A stretch of DNA of 12,751 bases from JARLFX01 sp036404255 (lineage in GTDB: Bacteria > Acidobacteriota > Terriglobia > Terriglobales > Acidobacteriaceae): contig DASWOP010000076.1 in the NCBI GenBank assembly GCA_036404255.1, positions 1 through 12,751 on the forward strand, given 5' to 3'. This document shows, piece after piece, positions 12,040 to 12,751 of this stretch (position 1 is the stretch's first letter; each line of letters opens with the position of its first letter). Under the pieces are notes generated by a model, which worked only from the letters and a program-made list of their open reading frames with translations, was not told the origin of the DNA and made no database searches. The position numbers and the translations under genes were made by a program.

Positions 12040-12751
12040 ATGGCAATTCATTTCAGCAAGAAGCCGGGTATTGTGGCGTATTTGACGGCGGGCGATCCGG
12101 GGTTGGCGGAGACACGTGATATTGCGCTGGCTGCGATTGATAACGGCGCGGACGTGATTGAGTTGGGCGTGCCGTTCAGCGATCCGGTGGCGGATGGGCC
12201 GGTGATTCAGCGCGCCAGCGAGCGTGCCGTGGTGCGCGGTGTGCGCCTGGTGGATGTGCTGGGCGTAGCGAAAGAGTTGCACAAGGCGAGGCCGTCAGCC
12301 GGATTGGTGATCTTTTCGTATTTGAATCCGCTACTGCGTGTGGGGCTGAAGAGCTTCTGCGAGCAGGCGGCTGAAGCGGGCGCAGATGGCGTGCTGGCGA
12401 CGGACATGATCGTGGAGGAAGCGGCGGAGTATCTGGAGCACATGCATGCTAACAAGCTGGCGCCCATCTTTCTGGCGGCGCCGACGAGCCCTGATGAGCG
12501 GCTAAAGAAGATTGCAGCGGCTTCGCAGGGTTTTGTGTACGCTATCTCTCGCACCGGCATTACCGGAACGCAGGATAAGGTTGCGGGCGATGCGTCGGAG
12601 CTGGTGGCGAGGCTGCGGCAGTTCACCACGCTGCCGGTGGCGGTGGGGTTTGGCATCAGCAACGCGGAGCATGTGCGGGCGGTGGGCAAGTTTGCCGATG
12701 CAGCGGTAATTGGAAGTGCGTTGGTGGCGCTGATTGAGCGTTCAGAACCGC
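12040..12751 (+). CDS. trpA: Tryptophan synthase alpha chain, 3' end cut by the window
   Basis: TrpA splits indole-3-glycerol phosphate into glyceraldehyde-3-phosphate and indole, which passes through a tunnel to TrpB. The frame is open from the ATG at 12040 to the window edge, giving 237 residues of a protein usually about 260-270 long. Motifs: PGIVAYLTAGDP (9-20); ELGVPFSDPVADGPVIQ (41-57) with catalytic Glu41 and Asp52, the same 11-residue spacing as Glu49 and Asp60 of the Salmonella enzyme; FSYLNPLLRVG; VYAISRTGITG; the phosphate-binding VGFGIS and VIGSALV. The loop usually written DLPPEE reads TDMIVEE here, a substitution I note without inferring loss of function. It starts seven bases after trpB; GGAAGGA (12020-12026) or the closer AGAAGA (12031-12036) would be the ribosome binding site. 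Confidence 0.95.
   Translation, partial: MAIHFSKKPGIVAYLTAGDPGLAETRDIALAAIDNGADVIELGVPFSDPVADGPVIQRASERAVVRGVRLVDVLGVAKELHKARPSAGLVIFSYLNPLLRVGLKSFCEQAAEAGADGVLATDMIVEEAAEYLEHMHANKLAPIFLAAPTSPDERLKKIAAASQGFVYAISRTGITGTQDKVAGDASELVARLRQFTTLPVAVGFGISNAEHVRAVGKFADAAVIGSALVALIERSEP

Overview
The window is a chromosomal segment of a GC-rich Gram-negative bacterium, most likely an acidobacterium (class Terriglobia, e.g. a relative of Terriglobus, Granulicella or Edaphobacter). This placement is inferred. It rests on the ribosomal gene order, a predicted outer-membrane patatin protein (so the cell has an outer membrane), and an intergenic mosaic of short palindromic repeats of a kind common in that group. 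No rRNA or other decisive marker is present.

Layout. (1) 133-3129, plus strand: a translation cluster of ribosomal protein L25 (CTC/TL5 type), peptidyl-tRNA hydrolase, S6, S18 and L9. It ends at a strong two-part intrinsic terminator (3151-3196). S6, S18 and L25 all carry low-complexity tails, and the rpsF leader holds a hairpin displaying CCG, a candidate S6:S18 autoregulatory site. (2) 3256-5547, plus strand: a type Vd (PlpD-like) patatin-POTRA-barrel protein with an altered oxyanion motif. (3) 5558-7221, minus strand: an ABC transporter ATPase of the DppD/OppD class, without its partners and lacking the usual C-terminal domain, then a calcineurin-like phosphoesterase that converges on the patatin gene. 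(4) 7340-12751, plus strand: tryptophan biosynthesis genes trpC, trpF, trpB and trpA, the last cut by the window edge.

The trp genes together turn the phosphoribosylanthranilate intermediate into tryptophan: TrpF isomerises it, TrpC closes the indole ring, and the TrpA-TrpB complex makes tryptophan through channelled indole. trpC-trpF and trpB-trpA are tightly packed pairs. Between them lie about 1.9 kb holding a visibly AT-richer gene for a predicted exported protein of unknown function, a long inverted repeat, a textbook terminator, and about 0.9 kb of non-coding repeats (a duplicated block of about 82 bp, a second duplicated block of about 80 bp, and a 17-bp tandem repeat).

I saw no CRISPR array, transposase, tRNA, phage gene or defence system. 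The best leads are the split trp cluster with its repeats and possible small RNA, the atypical PlpD-like enzyme and the rpsF leader hairpin.
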